From Pseudomonadota bacterium (GTDB taxonomy: Bacteria > Pseudomonadota > Gammaproteobacteria > Burkholderiales > SG8-39), in assembly GCA_947455195.1 (NCBI GenBank), contig CANGMI010000007.1, forward strand, positions 338,875-402,874: a stretch of DNA of 64,000 nucleotides. The letters are read 5' to 3'. A program made the translations under genes and the position numbers. Position 1 is the first letter of the stretch. Each line of letters begins with the position of its first letter. Shown piece by piece: positions 9,607-18,263 of this stretch. The notes under the pieces were generated by a model. The model was not told where the DNA came from and did not search any database. It saw only the letters and a list, made by a program, of their open reading frames with translations.

Positions 9607-10530
9607 ATGGATTCTTCCTCAGTCGTCATCCTCGGTTTCGTCGCCCTCATTGTCGTGACGATTGCCTTCGGCGTCGAAATCGTCCGACAGTCGCATACCG
9701 CACTCATCGAGCGGCTGGGGAAGTACAACCGGACGCTTGAGCCGGGGCTTCACATCATCATCCCGTTCATCGAGCGGGTGGTGAAGCGCGTGCCGATCTT
9801 CGAGCGACAGATAGCGGGCGACTCGTTTCGTGCCATCACCCGTGACAACGTCCAGATCGAGATCAAGGTGGCGATCCTGTTTCGCGTGGTTGATGCAGCC
9901 CGTTTCACCTACCGGATCGAAGGGCCCGATGATCGCAAGGGACTGGGCATCCTGTCCGCGCCGGGCGGCCCCTCGCGGGTCAACCAGGCCATCGACACCA
10001 TCGTGCAGGGCACGGTGCGAAGTCTCATCGGGAAGACCGACCTCGACGGCGTGCAGTCCAATCGCGCCCAGTTGTCAGCCGAGATCGAAACCGAACTGGA
10101 GAGCGTGTCGAGCGAGTGGGGCATCCTGCTCACGCGTGTCGAGATCACCGAGGTCGAGGTGGGCGATACGGAGACGCTCGACATCATGAAGAAGCAGTTG
10201 AATGCAGAGCGTCAGCGCCGAGCCGACATTCTGGTGGCCGAAGGTCAGAAGCAGGCCCGCCAGCTCGAGGCCGAAGGCAAGCTCTACGCGGCCCAGAAGG
10301 AGGCCGACGGCAAGCGCATCCTCGCCGAGGCCGAAGCCTACGCGGTGAGCGTACTGTCGGGGGCGATTGCGCAAGGGGGCAGCACCGCCGTGGAGTTCGA
10401 GATCCGCAAGCTCCAGGCGCAGGCGATGAAGGACATCGCCCAGGGCAGCAATGGCAAGGTCTTCGTCGTGCCCAGCGATGTACTGTCGAGCCTGGGTGGC
10501 GCCATTGATCGCGTGGTCGGACGCAACTGA
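9607..10530 (+). CDS. SPFH/stomatin-family membrane protein (QmcA/YbbK-like)
   Basis: 307 residues from ATG 9607. An N-terminal membrane anchor (about residues 8-25) is followed by the SPFH (band 7) domain with the stomatin-like phrase IERLGKYNRTLEPGLHIIIPF. A charged Glu/Ala/Lys-rich helical region (about 200-255) precedes a C-terminal hydrophobic segment. Proteins of this type form large membrane rings and are linked to membrane quality control and microdomains. The next gene, four bases on, is NfeD-like, the usual partner. Nothing ties it functionally to photosynthesis beyond being next to bchD. Confidence 0.9.
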   Translation: MDSSSVVILGFVALIVVTIAFGVEIVRQSHTALIERLGKYNRTLEPGLHIIIPFIERVVKRVPIFERQIAGDSFRAITRDNVQIEIKVAILFRVVDAARFTYRIEGPDDRKGLGILSAPGGPSRVNQAIDTIVQGTVRSLIGKTDLDGVQSNRAQLSAEIETELESVSSEWGILLTRVEITEVEVGDTETLDIMKKQLNAERQRRADILVAEGQKQARQLEAEGKLYAAQKEADGKRILAEAEAYAVSVLSGAIAQGGSTAVEFEIRKLQAQAMKDIAQGSNGKVFVVPSDVLSSLGGAIDRVVGRN

Positions 10531-10533
10531 CCC

Positions 10534-10797
10534 ATGACGCCCTGGCAGATATCGCTCCTGATTGCACTGGGTCTGGGTGTTGTCGAACTGGTGACAGGCA
10601 GTCTTGTCTTCCTCGGCTTTGCCATCGGCATGGTCGCAACGAGCCTTGCCCAGGCCCTGACCGGTCGGTTCGACGTGAACCGTGATCTGCTGATCTTCGC
10701 GTTCTCGGCCATCGCGGCCTTCGTGGTGATGCGGCGGGTGTTTCGCCGGCGCGATGACACACGCGGTGCCGATCGGGGTGACATCAACCGCTATTGA
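10534..10797 (+). CDS. Short NfeD-like membrane protein
   Basis: 87 residues with about three hydrophobic segments (ISLLIALGLGVVELVTGS; VFLGFAIGMVATSLAQAL; LLIFAFSAIAAFVVM). The start MTPWQ and the hydrophobic layout fit the membrane part of YbbJ/NfeD proteins encoded next to SPFH genes. Typical members are about 140-150 residues and end in a soluble OB-fold; here the reading frame stops soon after the last helix, so the OB-fold is missing. It is likely cotranscribed with the SPFH gene. Family assignment is from topology and context. Confidence 0.75.
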   Translation: MTPWQISLLIALGLGVVELVTGSLVFLGFAIGMVATSLAQALTGRFDVNRDLLIFAFSAIAAFVVMRRVFRRRDDTRGADRGDINRY

Positions 10798-10868
10798 CGC
10801 CGGCTCGGCGACGCTCCGGTGGTGATGGATCGCTGCGACGATCCACAATGGTGCGCCTGCGGTAAAAT

Positions 10869-10885
10869 TGCACGGTCACGGTGCC
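10869..10885. promoter_or_regulatory. Candidate NtrC enhancer site upstream of urtA
   Basis: The dyad TGCACggtcacgGTGCC has GCAC and GTGC half-sites seven bases apart, the arrangement of the NtrC consensus (TGCACC-N5-GGTGCA). It is centred about 96 bases before the predicted transcription start of the sigma-54 promoter described next, a usual enhancer distance. Binding is inferred. Confidence 0.6.
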
Positions 10886-10945
10886 GATCGCCCGGGCGAT
10901 GCGCCTCCGCTGCGGTGGCCCACGTCGTTTACCCCGACCTCTCGG

Positions 10946-10962
10946 TTGGCACGCCGATTGCT
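10946..10962 (+). promoter_or_regulatory. Sigma-54 (RpoN) promoter of the urt-ure cluster
   Basis: TTGGCACGCCGATTGCT matches the sigma-54 consensus YTGGCACG-N4-TTGCW at every defined position. The -24 GG is at 10948-10949 and the -12 GC at 10960-10961, with the correct spacing. Transcription should start near 10973, leaving about 39 bases of leader before urtA (ATG 11012). With the upstream dyad this predicts nitrogen-limitation control. Confidence 0.82.
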
Positions 10963-11011
10963 TCAAGCTTCCTCGGGTTCCACCTCAACTCGCATTACCG
11001 GGAGATTCAAC

Positions 11012-12289
11012 ATGCAACGGCGCCATCTTCTCAAAGCGCTGACGTTCACGGTTTCCGCCGCGCTCATGGGCACTGCTGCCCAGGAGACGCTTGCTCAGGC
11101 GAAGACCGTCAAGGTCGGTGTGCTGCATTCATTGTCGGGCACCATGGCCATCAGCGAAACCGTCCTCAAGGACGTCGCGCTCATGGCTTTCGACGAAATC
11201 AACGCCAAGGGTGGCGTCATGGGCTACAAGATCGAGCCGGTCGTTGTCGATCCGGCCTCAAACTGGCCGCTGTTCGCCGAGAAGGCGCGCCAGCTGCTCA
11301 CGCAGGACAAGGTGGCCGCGACGTTCGGTTGCTGGACCTCGGTGTCGCGCAAGTCGGTTCTCCCGGTCTACGAAGAGCTCAACGGACTGCTGTTCTACCC
11401 GGTGCAGTACGAGGGTGAAGAACTGTCGAAGAACGTGTTCTACACCGGTGCCGCCCCGAATCAGCAGGCGATTCCGGCCGTCGAGTACCTGATGAGCAAG
11501 GAAGGCGGTGCTGCCAAGCGCTGGGTCCTGCTCGGTACCGACTACGTGTACCCGCGCACGACCAACAAGATCCTGCGTTCATTCCTGCATTCCAAGGGTG
11601 TTGACGACAAGGATATCGACGAGGTCTACACCCCGTTCGGTCACTCCGACTATCAGACCATCGTCGGCAACATCAAGAAGTTTGCTGCCGGTGGCAAGAC
11701 CGCTGTGGTCTCGACCATCAATGGCGACTCGAACGTTCCCTTCTACAAGGAACTGGGCAACCAGGGCCTGAAGGCAACCGATGTGCCGGTGGTGGCGTTC
11801 TCGGTGGGTGAAGAAGAACTGCGTGGTGTCGATACCAAGCCGCTGGTGGGCCATCTGGCCGCGTGGAACTACTTCATGTCGGTGAAGAACCCCGAAAATG
11901 ATGCGTTCAAGGCGAAGTGGGCCGCATATGCCAAGGCGAAGAAGTTGCCCGGTGCCGACAAGCCGCTCACCAACGATCCGATGGAAGCGACCTACATCGG
12001 CATCTACATGTGGAAGCAGGCGGTCGAGAAGGCCAAGACCTTCGACATCGACAAGGTGATTGCAGCGGTGGGTGGCCAGACCTTCAAGGCACCGTCGGGC
12101 TTCACCGCGATGATGGACCCGAAGAACCATCACCTGCACAAGCCCGTGTTCATCGGCGAAGTGATGGCCAACGGCCAGTTCAATGTCGTGTGGAAGACCA
12201 AGGGCCCGGTCAAGGCCCAGCCGTGGAGCCCGTTCATCCCCGGCAACGACAAGAAGAAGGACGAACCCGACGGCAAGTCGGCGACCTGA
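11012..12289 (+). CDS. urtA: Urea ABC transporter substrate-binding protein UrtA
   Basis: 425 residues from ATG 11012, with GGGAG about seven bases before it; longer in-frame starts upstream would fall before the sigma-54 promoter. An N-terminal signal with twin arginines (MQRRHLLKAL) and a hydrophobic stretch ends near TLAQA, so Tat or Sec export is possible. The mature part is a type I periplasmic binding fold with KVGVLHSLSGTMAISE and the UrtA-type GYKIEPVVVDPASNWPLF segment. It captures urea (or short amides) for UrtBCDE. Urease encoded downstream supports the substrate. Confidence 0.96.
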   Translation: MQRRHLLKALTFTVSAALMGTAAQETLAQAKTVKVGVLHSLSGTMAISETVLKDVALMAFDEINAKGGVMGYKIEPVVVDPASNWPLFAEKARQLLTQDKVAATFGCWTSVSRKSVLPVYEELNGLLFYPVQYEGEELSKNVFYTGAAPNQQAIPAVEYLMSKEGGAAKRWVLLGTDYVYPRTTNKILRSFLHSKGVDDKDIDEVYTPFGHSDYQTIVGNIKKFAAGGKTAVVSTINGDSNVPFYKELGNQGLKATDVPVVAFSVGEEELRGVDTKPLVGHLAAWNYFMSVKNPENDAFKAKWAAYAKAKKLPGADKPLTNDPMEATYIGIYMWKQAVEKAKTFDIDKVIAAVGGQTFKAPSGFTAMMDPKNHHLHKPVFIGEVMANGQFNVVWKTKGPVKAQPWSPFIPGNDKKKDEPDGKSAT

Positions 12290-12311
12290 TCTGTCTGATC
12301 TGATGTAGCAA

Positions 12312-12334
12312 GGGGGCTGGCACTGCCGGCCCCC
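12312..12334 (+). other. Stem-loop between urtA and urtB
   Basis: GGGGGC (12312-12317) pairs with GCCCCC (12329-12334). After one mismatch, GGC pairs with GCC around an ACT loop. No U-run follows, so it is a poor intrinsic terminator. It may stabilise the urtA message or reduce read-through so that the binding protein is made in excess over the permease. Confidence 0.55.
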
Positions 12335-12348
12335 GCAAGGAATTGACG

Positions 12349-13950
12349 ATGTCAAAGATTTTCGGCTGGTGCGCAGGGTTGCTGCTGATGTTGTGCGCTC
12401 AGGCCCAGGCGCTCGATGCCGCCCTCGTCGGTCGTCTCATGACTGGCGACAGTGATGAAAAGTCCCAGGCGATCACGGAACTCGTGGTGTCCGGTGACCC
12501 GGCCGTGGCTCCGCTGCTGCAGGCGTTCGCCGATGGTGATCTGCAGGCCTCCGGTTCTCGCGCCCTGATCACGAGCGGCGGTCGCATTGTCGATGCTGTT
12601 ACTGCCGAGGTACTGCCGGCATTGCCCGACGACCACGAAGATCTCGTGGTGAACAACCGGATGCGTCGTGAACTGGCCGACGCACTCGCGGTGTTGAAAC
12701 TGCTCTCTACCGAACGCGCCGACCGCCTGTCGGCTGCCCGCACGCTGGTGAATGGTGCGGACGATGCGATGCTCCCCCTTGTGAAGAAGGCACTGGCTGC
12801 CGAGCAGGACAGCGAAATCCGTGGCTTGCTCGAAGGGGTGGCCGCGTCGATGGAAATTCGCACCGGTGACACGGCACAGCGTATGGCCGCCATCATCAAG
12901 CTGGGTGAGGCGGGCGGCTCCAACGCCAAGAAGTTGCTGCTGCCGTTGACGGTGAAGAACGCCGATGGCACGTGGGCAGAGCCCGATGGCGATCTGCGGG
13001 CTGCTGCGGCTTCGAGCTTGCGATCGATCGAGTCACGGCTTGCCTGGGGCGAGCGCGTGGGACTCGTCTTTGCGGGGCTCAGTCTCGGGTCGATCCTGCT
13101 CATCGCGGCCCTGGGCCTGGCGATCACCTACGGCCTGATGGGCGTCATCAACATGGCGCACGGCGAGCTCATGATGATCGGCGCGTACGCCACGTATGTC
13201 GTCCAGTCGCTCTTTCGCACGCATCTGCCGGCCTGGTTCGACTGGTACCCGCTGCTGGCCGTGCCGGTGGCCTTCGTGACGGCTGCGCTGGTCGGCATGC
13301 TGCTCGAGCGTCTGGTGATCCGATTCCTGTATGGGCGGCCGCTCGAGACGCTGCTCGCGACCTGGGGGATCAGTCTCGTGCTCATCCAGTGCGTGCGTTC
13401 GATCTTCGGCGCGCAGAACGTGCAGGTCGAGAATCCGGCCTTCATGTCGGGGGGGGTTGCCCTCATGTCCAACCTTGTACTGCCCTGGAATCGCATCATC
13501 ATCATCGGTTTTGCGCTGGTGGTTCTCGGGGCCGTGTCGCTGACGCTCACCCGTACCCGACTGGGTCTCTTCGTGCGCGGTGTCACGCAGAATCGCACGA
13601 TGGCATCCTGCGTCGGCGTGGCGACCGCCCGCATCGACACCTGGGCGTTCGGGCTGGGTTCAGGTATTGCAGGGCTTGCCGGCTGCGGCCTGTCGCAGAT
13701 CGGCAACGTCGGCCCCGAACTCGGTCAGGGCTATATCGTCGACTCTTTCATGGTGGTGGTACTTGGGGGGGTGGGCCAGCTTGCGGGCACCGTCTACGCC
13801 GCTCTCGGGCTTGGTTTCGCCAACAAGCTCCTCGAGGCCTGGTCGGGTGCCGTGCTCGCCAAGATTGCGGTTCTCGTCTTCATCATCGTCTTCATCCAGC
13901 GACGCCCGCAGGGCATGTTCGCCCTCAAGGGACGTTCGCTCGACGCATGA
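12349..13950 (+). CDS. urtB: Urea ABC transporter permease UrtB
   Basis: 533 residues from ATG 12349 (a TTG six bases earlier is less likely). A signal-like N-terminus is followed by a roughly 200-residue extracytoplasmic helical region with HEAT-like alternation, then the LivH-type permease domain from about residue 235 (GLSLGSILLIAALGLAITYGLMGVINMAHGE). The long N-terminal domain is normal for proteobacterial UrtB. UrtB pairs with UrtC in the membrane. The ATGA overlap with urtC indicates translational coupling. Confidence 0.95.
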   Translation: MSKIFGWCAGLLLMLCAQAQALDAALVGRLMTGDSDEKSQAITELVVSGDPAVAPLLQAFADGDLQASGSRALITSGGRIVDAVTAEVLPALPDDHEDLVVNNRMRRELADALAVLKLLSTERADRLSAARTLVNGADDAMLPLVKKALAAEQDSEIRGLLEGVAASMEIRTGDTAQRMAAIIKLGEAGGSNAKKLLLPLTVKNADGTWAEPDGDLRAAAASSLRSIESRLAWGERVGLVFAGLSLGSILLIAALGLAITYGLMGVINMAHGELMMIGAYATYVVQSLFRTHLPAWFDWYPLLAVPVAFVTAALVGMLLERLVIRFLYGRPLETLLATWGISLVLIQCVRSIFGAQNVQVENPAFMSGGVALMSNLVLPWNRIIIIGFALVVLGAVSLTLTRTRLGLFVRGVTQNRTMASCVGVATARIDTWAFGLGSGIAGLAGCGLSQIGNVGPELGQGYIVDSFMVVVLGGVGQLAGTVYAALGLGFANKLLEAWSGAVLAKIAVLVFIIVFIQRRPQGMFALKGRSLDA

Positions 13951-15107
13951 ACACCCACGCTGCTCCATCGCTTGTGAATCGCATCTACGGACCGCGCGCC
14001 TGGCTCGCGCTGGCGGCCTTTGCCCTGATCGTGTTCGTGGCGTTTCCGGTTGCCAACCTGGTACTGCCTGCCTCGAGCCCCCTGCACCTGTCAGCCTACT
14101 GGGTGGCGCTTGCGGGCAAGATCATGTGCTATGCCATCGTCGCGCTCGCCATGGATCTCATCTGGGGCTATGCCGGCATTCTCTCGCTGGGCCACGGACT
14201 GTTCTTTGCCCTCGGTGGCTATGCCATGGGCATGTACCTGATGCGCCAGATCGGGCGCGAAGGACAGTACAAGAGCGACCTGCCCGACTTCATGGTGTTT
14301 CTCGACTGGAAGGCGTTGCCCTGGACCTGGTGGAACAGCGATCAGTTCTGGTGGGCAGCCTTTCTCGTGGTGGCCGTGCCCGGGCTTCTTGCTTTCGTCT
14401 TCGGGTGGTTCGCCTTCCGCTCGCGAATTCGCGGGGTGTACTTCTCGATCATCACGCAGGCGCTGACCTACGCCGCGATGCTTCTGTTCTTCCGCAACGA
14501 AACCGGTTTCGGTGGCAACAACGGTTTCACCGATTTCAAGCGCATTCTCGGATTCGACATCACGGCGCCGCAGACGCGCATGGCGCTCTTCATGACAACC
14601 GGTGCGGCCCTCATTCTGAGCCTGCTCGCGGGCCGCTACATCGTCACATCGAAGGCGGGTCGGGTGCTGCAGGCCATCCGCGATGCCGAAGCGCGCGTGA
14701 TGTTCTGCGGTTACGACACGCGGCACTACAAGCTTGCCGTCTGGACCTTCTCCGCGGTGCTCTGCGGCATTGCCGGGGCCCTCTATGTGCCGCAGGTGGG
14801 CATCATCAACCCCGGCGAAATGTCGCCAGCGAATTCAATCGAGATCGCGATCTGGGTTGCCGTCGGGGGGCGTGGGACGCTTGCAGGGGCGGTTATCGGG
14901 GCGTTCCTCGTCAACGGCGCCAAGAGTTTCTTCACCCAGGCATTTCCCGAATACTGGCTCTATGTGCTCGGTCTCGCCTTCATTCTGGTTACGCTCTACC
15001 TGCCTGATGGCGTTGTCGGACTTCTCCAGCGCTGGCGCCGTCGGTTGAGGTCCGGTTCAACAGTCGAACCGGTCGCAACTGTCAAGGCCGAAGGAGACAA
15101 CGCATGA
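13947..15107 (+). CDS. urtC: Urea ABC transporter permease UrtC
   Basis: 386 residues from the ATG that overlaps the urtB stop; the frame is open far upstream but only as a shadow of urtB. It is a LivM-type permease with about ten membrane segments. ALAMDLIWGYAGILSLGHGLFFALGGYAMGMY is spread over the first conserved segments, and GKVLQAIRDAE-type coupling-loop residues appear as GRVLQAIRDAEAR. It is the partner of UrtB. It ends in an ATGA overlap with urtD. Confidence 0.95.
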   Translation: MNTHAAPSLVNRIYGPRAWLALAAFALIVFVAFPVANLVLPASSPLHLSAYWVALAGKIMCYAIVALAMDLIWGYAGILSLGHGLFFALGGYAMGMYLMRQIGREGQYKSDLPDFMVFLDWKALPWTWWNSDQFWWAAFLVVAVPGLLAFVFGWFAFRSRIRGVYFSIITQALTYAAMLLFFRNETGFGGNNGFTDFKRILGFDITAPQTRMALFMTTGAALILSLLAGRYIVTSKAGRVLQAIRDAEARVMFCGYDTRHYKLAVWTFSAVLCGIAGALYVPQVGIINPGEMSPANSIEIAIWVAVGGRGTLAGAVIGAFLVNGAKSFFTQAFPEYWLYVLGLAFILVTLYLPDGVVGLLQRWRRRLRSGSTVEPVATVKAEGDNA

Positions 15108-15946
15108 GCGAGGCAATCGTCAACGCGCCAGCGGCCGAGACCTTCACCGAGGGTGATCGTGCCGATGCCGATTTCGGCCATGTTCTCGGACAGGGGCTCG
15201 ATGCTTCGCATGGTGTGGTGCTCTATGTCGAGGGCGTATCGGTCAGTTTCGACGGCTTTCGAGCCCTGAACGAACTGTCGCTCTCGATCGATGTCGGCGA
15301 ACTGCGCTGCGTCATTGGCCCCAACGGGGCGGGCAAGACGACGATGATGGATGTCATCACCGGCCGTACGCGGCCCGACGCCGGACGCGTATTCTTTGGT
15401 CAGACCATCGATCTCACGCGCCTCAACGAGTCGCAGATTGCCCAGGCCGGGATCGGCCGCAAGTTCCAGAAGCCCACGATCTTCGAGTACCTGAGCGTCT
15501 TCGAGAATCTCGAACTCGCGATGAAGGCCGACAAGGTGGTGCGACGCACGCTCTTTTCGCGCCTTTCGAGCGAGGAGGGTGATCGCATCGCCGCCATGCT
15601 CGAGCAGATTCGTCTGGTGGGTGACGCCAGTCGGCGCGCCGGTGAACTCTCGCACGGCCAGAAGCAGTGGCTCGAGATCGGCATGCTCCTCATGCAGGAA
15701 CCCCGACTTCTGCTGCTCGATGAGCCGGTGGCCGGGATGAGCGATGAAGAAACCGAGCGCACCGCCGAACTCTTCCTGTCGCTGGCCGGCCGTCACTCGC
15801 TCGTCGTGGTTGAACACGACATGGCCTTCATCGGAACCATCGCGCGCAAGGTCACGGTGCTGCACGAGGGCAGCGTGCTCGCTGAAGGGTCCCTCGCCGA
15901 GGTCCAGAATGACCCGCGCGTCATCGAAGTCTACCTGGGACGATAG
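15104..15946 (+). CDS. urtD: Urea ABC transporter ATP-binding protein UrtD
   Basis: A 280-residue ABC ATPase of the LivG type. Walker A GPNGAGKTT is near residues 75-83. The signature is LSHGQKQWLEIG rather than LSGGQ, as is usual for UrtD. Walker B is LLLLDEPVAGM. An N-terminal extension of about 40 residues precedes the ATPase core. With UrtE it powers urea import. The start overlaps the urtC stop (ATGA). Confidence 0.95.
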   Translation: MSEAIVNAPAAETFTEGDRADADFGHVLGQGLDASHGVVLYVEGVSVSFDGFRALNELSLSIDVGELRCVIGPNGAGKTTMMDVITGRTRPDAGRVFFGQTIDLTRLNESQIAQAGIGRKFQKPTIFEYLSVFENLELAMKADKVVRRTLFSRLSSEEGDRIAAMLEQIRLVGDASRRAGELSHGQKQWLEIGMLLMQEPRLLLLDEPVAGMSDEETERTAELFLSLAGRHSLVVVEHDMAFIGTIARKVTVLHEGSVLAEGSLAEVQNDPRVIEVYLGR

Positions 15947-15952
15947 GCCGCC

Positions 15953-16687
15953 ATGACGAGCGAGGCAAGCAGCAAGACCATACGCGAGGCGGGCGCACTG
16001 GAAGTGCGCGGGCTCAACCAGTACTACGGTGGCAGTCATATCCTGCGCAATGTGGCCTTCGACCTGCCCGCAGGCAAGGTGACGACCTTGCTCGGGCGCA
16101 ATGGCGTGGGCAAGACCACGCTCTTGCGCTCGCTCATGGGGGTGGTGCCGGTTGCTGCCGGCCGTGTGCGGCTGGATGGGCGTGACATCACCCATGCAGC
16201 CCCCTATGAGCGGGTTCGCGCCGGCATGGGCTATGTCCCGCAGGGACGCGAGATCTTTCCGCGACTCACGGTCGAGGAAAACCTTCTGATGGGCCTGGCG
16301 ACCCGACCCGCTGGCACGCCGATTCCCGAGCGCATCTTCGAGATGTTTCCGGTGCTCCGCTCGATGCTGAGCAGGCGAGGGGGTGATCTCTCGGGCGGTC
16401 AGCAGCAGCAGCTTGCCATCGGTCGAGCGCTCGCCATGAACCCGCAGCTGCTCATTCTCGATGAGCCGACCGAGGGGATCCAGCCCTCGATCATCAAGGA
16501 CATCGAGCGTGCCATTCGCCTGCTCGCGGCCTCTGGCGACATGTCGATCCTGCTGGTCGAGCAGTATTACGATTTCGCCCGTTCACTGGCCGATCATTAC
16601 GTTGTCATGGAGCGGGGCGAGGTCGTCATGCAGGGGCTTGGTGCCGATATGGAGCGCGACCGCGTGCGAGAGCGCCTGGCGGTATGA
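15953..16687 (+). CDS. urtE: Urea ABC transporter ATP-binding protein UrtE
   Basis: A 244-residue LivF-type ABC ATPase with Walker A GRNGVGKTT, signature LSGGQQQQLAIGRAL and Walker B LLILDEPTEGIQPSI; the TEGIQPS tail after Walker B is typical of UrtE. It is the last transporter gene, six bases after urtD. Seven bases after its TGA comes ureD, so importer and urease appear to share one transcript. Confidence 0.95.
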   Translation: MTSEASSKTIREAGALEVRGLNQYYGGSHILRNVAFDLPAGKVTTLLGRNGVGKTTLLRSLMGVVPVAAGRVRLDGRDITHAAPYERVRAGMGYVPQGREIFPRLTVEENLLMGLATRPAGTPIPERIFEMFPVLRSMLSRRGGDLSGGQQQQLAIGRALAMNPQLLILDEPTEGIQPSIIKDIERAIRLLAASGDMSILLVEQYYDFARSLADHYVVMERGEVVMQGLGADMERDRVRERLAV

Positions 16688-16694
16688 TCGGTCG

Positions 16695-17558
16695 ATGTCG
16701 ACCGTCACCGCCGCTGCATTTCCCGCCTGGCGAGGTGAGCTCGCTCTCGATTTCGAACGTCGGGCCGACCGAACCGTGCTCGCGCGTCGTCATCACACGG
16801 GCCCACTGCTCGTCCAGAAGCCGCTCTATCCGGAGGGTGACGAGGTCTGTCACGCCATCGTGCTGCATCCGCCGGCCGGCGTCGCCGGCGGCGACGTGCT
16901 CGATCTCCGGGTGGCTTGCGGCCCCGATGCGCACGTGCTGCTCACGACGCCAGGCGCAACGCGCTGGTATCGTTCGTTGGGGGCGCCATCCTCGCAGCGG
17001 GTGGGCATCGACGTCGCCGCGGATGGCTGCGTCGAATGGTTGCCGCAGGAGAACATTGTCTTTTCAGGCGCACTGGCTCAGTCGGCCCTCGACGTTCATC
17101 TGGGTCCTCGCGCTTCGTTCATCGGCTGGGACATCCTCTGTCTCGGGCGCCGCGGATCCGGTGAGCGCTTCGATGCCGGCTTCTGGCGAGTCGACAACCG
17201 ACTGCATGCCGGCGATCGGCTGTGCTGGACGGAAGCCGGGCGTATCGATGGGGGCAGCACGGGGTTGGCGGCAAGGCCGGTGCTGGCAGGGGCCAGCGTG
17301 ACTGCCACCTTCATGGCGTTTGCGCCGCATCTCGCCCCAACCGTGCTCGCGCCCTTGCGTCTGGCTGCCCAGGCGGTTGCGGCCGAGCATTGTCGTGCCG
17401 GGCGCGCAGCGGTGAGCCTCCTGCCGGGCCTTCTCATCGGGCGATACATGGGCGATTCCTCGGAAGCGGCACGTCGCTTCTGCGTCGCCTTGTGGCAGCA
17501 TGCAAGGCCTGTATTTGGCGGTCGCGATGCCCGCGAACCGCGCATCTGGAAGACCTGA
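16695..17558 (+). CDS. ureD: Urease accessory protein UreD
   Basis: 287 residues from ATG 16695, the first in-frame start after urtE. Segments [33 protein letters not shown] and [12 protein letters not shown] are conserved UreD (UreH) features. UreD binds apo-urease with UreF and UreG and helps deliver nickel and CO2 to the active site. It is the first gene of the urease block, with ureA 16 bases downstream. Confidence 0.95.
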   Translation: MSTVTAAAFPAWRGELALDFERRADRTVLARRHHTGPLLVQKPLYPEGDEVCHAIVLHPPAGVAGGDVLDLRVACGPDAHVLLTTPGATRWYRSLGAPSSQRVGIDVAADGCVEWLPQENIVFSGALAQSALDVHLGPRASFIGWDILCLGRRGSGERFDAGFWRVDNRLHAGDRLCWTEAGRIDGGSTGLAARPVLAGASVTATFMAFAPHLAPTVLAPLRLAAQAVAAEHCRAGRAAVSLLPGLLIGRYMGDSSEAARRFCVALWQHARPVFGGRDAREPRIWKT

Positions 17559-17574
17559 ACGGAGAGTCGTGGCC

Positions 17575-17877
17575 ATGGAACTGACCCCGCGCGAGAAGGA
17601 CAAGTTGCTGATCTTTACTGCAGCGTTGCTCGCCGAGCGGCGACGCGCACGTGGCCTGCGTCTGAATTACCCCGAGGCGGTTGCCTTCATCACGGCGGCC
17701 GTGATGGAGGGTGCGCGCGATGGACGCAGCGTGTCCGACCTGATGGGGTGGGGCGCTACGCTGCTCTCGCGTGATGATGTCATGGAAGGGGTTGCCGAAA
17801 TGATTCCCGAAGTGCAGGTCGAAGCGACCTTTCCCGACGGCACCAAACTCGTCACCATCCACCACCCGATCGTCTGA
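17575..17877 (+). CDS. ureA: Urease gamma subunit UreA
   Basis: A 100-residue protein from ATG 17575, exactly the family length. It begins [23 protein letters not shown] and carries [10 protein letters not shown] and a [15 protein letters not shown] end, all standard for urease gamma. It forms the (alpha-beta-gamma)3 enzyme with UreB and UreC. A GGAGAG ribosome site lies about nine bases before the start. Confidence 0.98.
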   Translation: MELTPREKDKLLIFTAALLAERRRARGLRLNYPEAVAFITAAVMEGARDGRSVSDLMGWGATLLSRDDVMEGVAEMIPEVQVEATFPDGTKLVTIHHPIV

Positions 17878-17903
17878 ACGACGGTCTGACAGCGGAGCCT
17901 GCG

Positions 17904-18263
17904 ATGATTCCAGGACAGATCGAAGCCCTGCCGGGCGAGATCGAACTCAATGTCGGTCGAGACACGCTCGTGGTCGAAGTGACCAACAGTGGCGATCGCC
18001 CGGTGCAGGTGGGTTCGCATTATCACTTTGCCGAGACCAATGAGGCGCTGCTTTTCGACCGCGCGGCCGCCACCGGTTTTCGGCTCGATATCGCGGCCGG
18101 CACGGCCGTGCGTTTCGAGCCCGGTCAGTCGCGTACGGTACAACTGGTAGCGCTCGCCGGTGATCGACGTGTATTCGGTTTCAATGCCCGGGTGATGGGT
18201 GCCCTCGACACGCCGGCACCGGCTGCGCGCATGACGCCCACGTCGACAGGAGACCGCTCATGA
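17904..18263 (+). CDS. ureB: Urease beta subunit UreB
   Basis: 119 residues; typical beta subunits are about 101-106, and the extra length is a C-terminal extension rich in Ala/Pro/Thr. The core motifs [26 protein letters not shown] and [12 protein letters not shown] are intact. The stop overlaps ureC by ATGA. Confidence 0.97.
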   Translation: MIPGQIEALPGEIELNVGRDTLVVEVTNSGDRPVQVGSHYHFAETNEALLFDRAAATGFRLDIAAGTAVRFEPGQSRTVQLVALAGDRRVFGFNARVMGALDTPAPAARMTPTSTGDRS

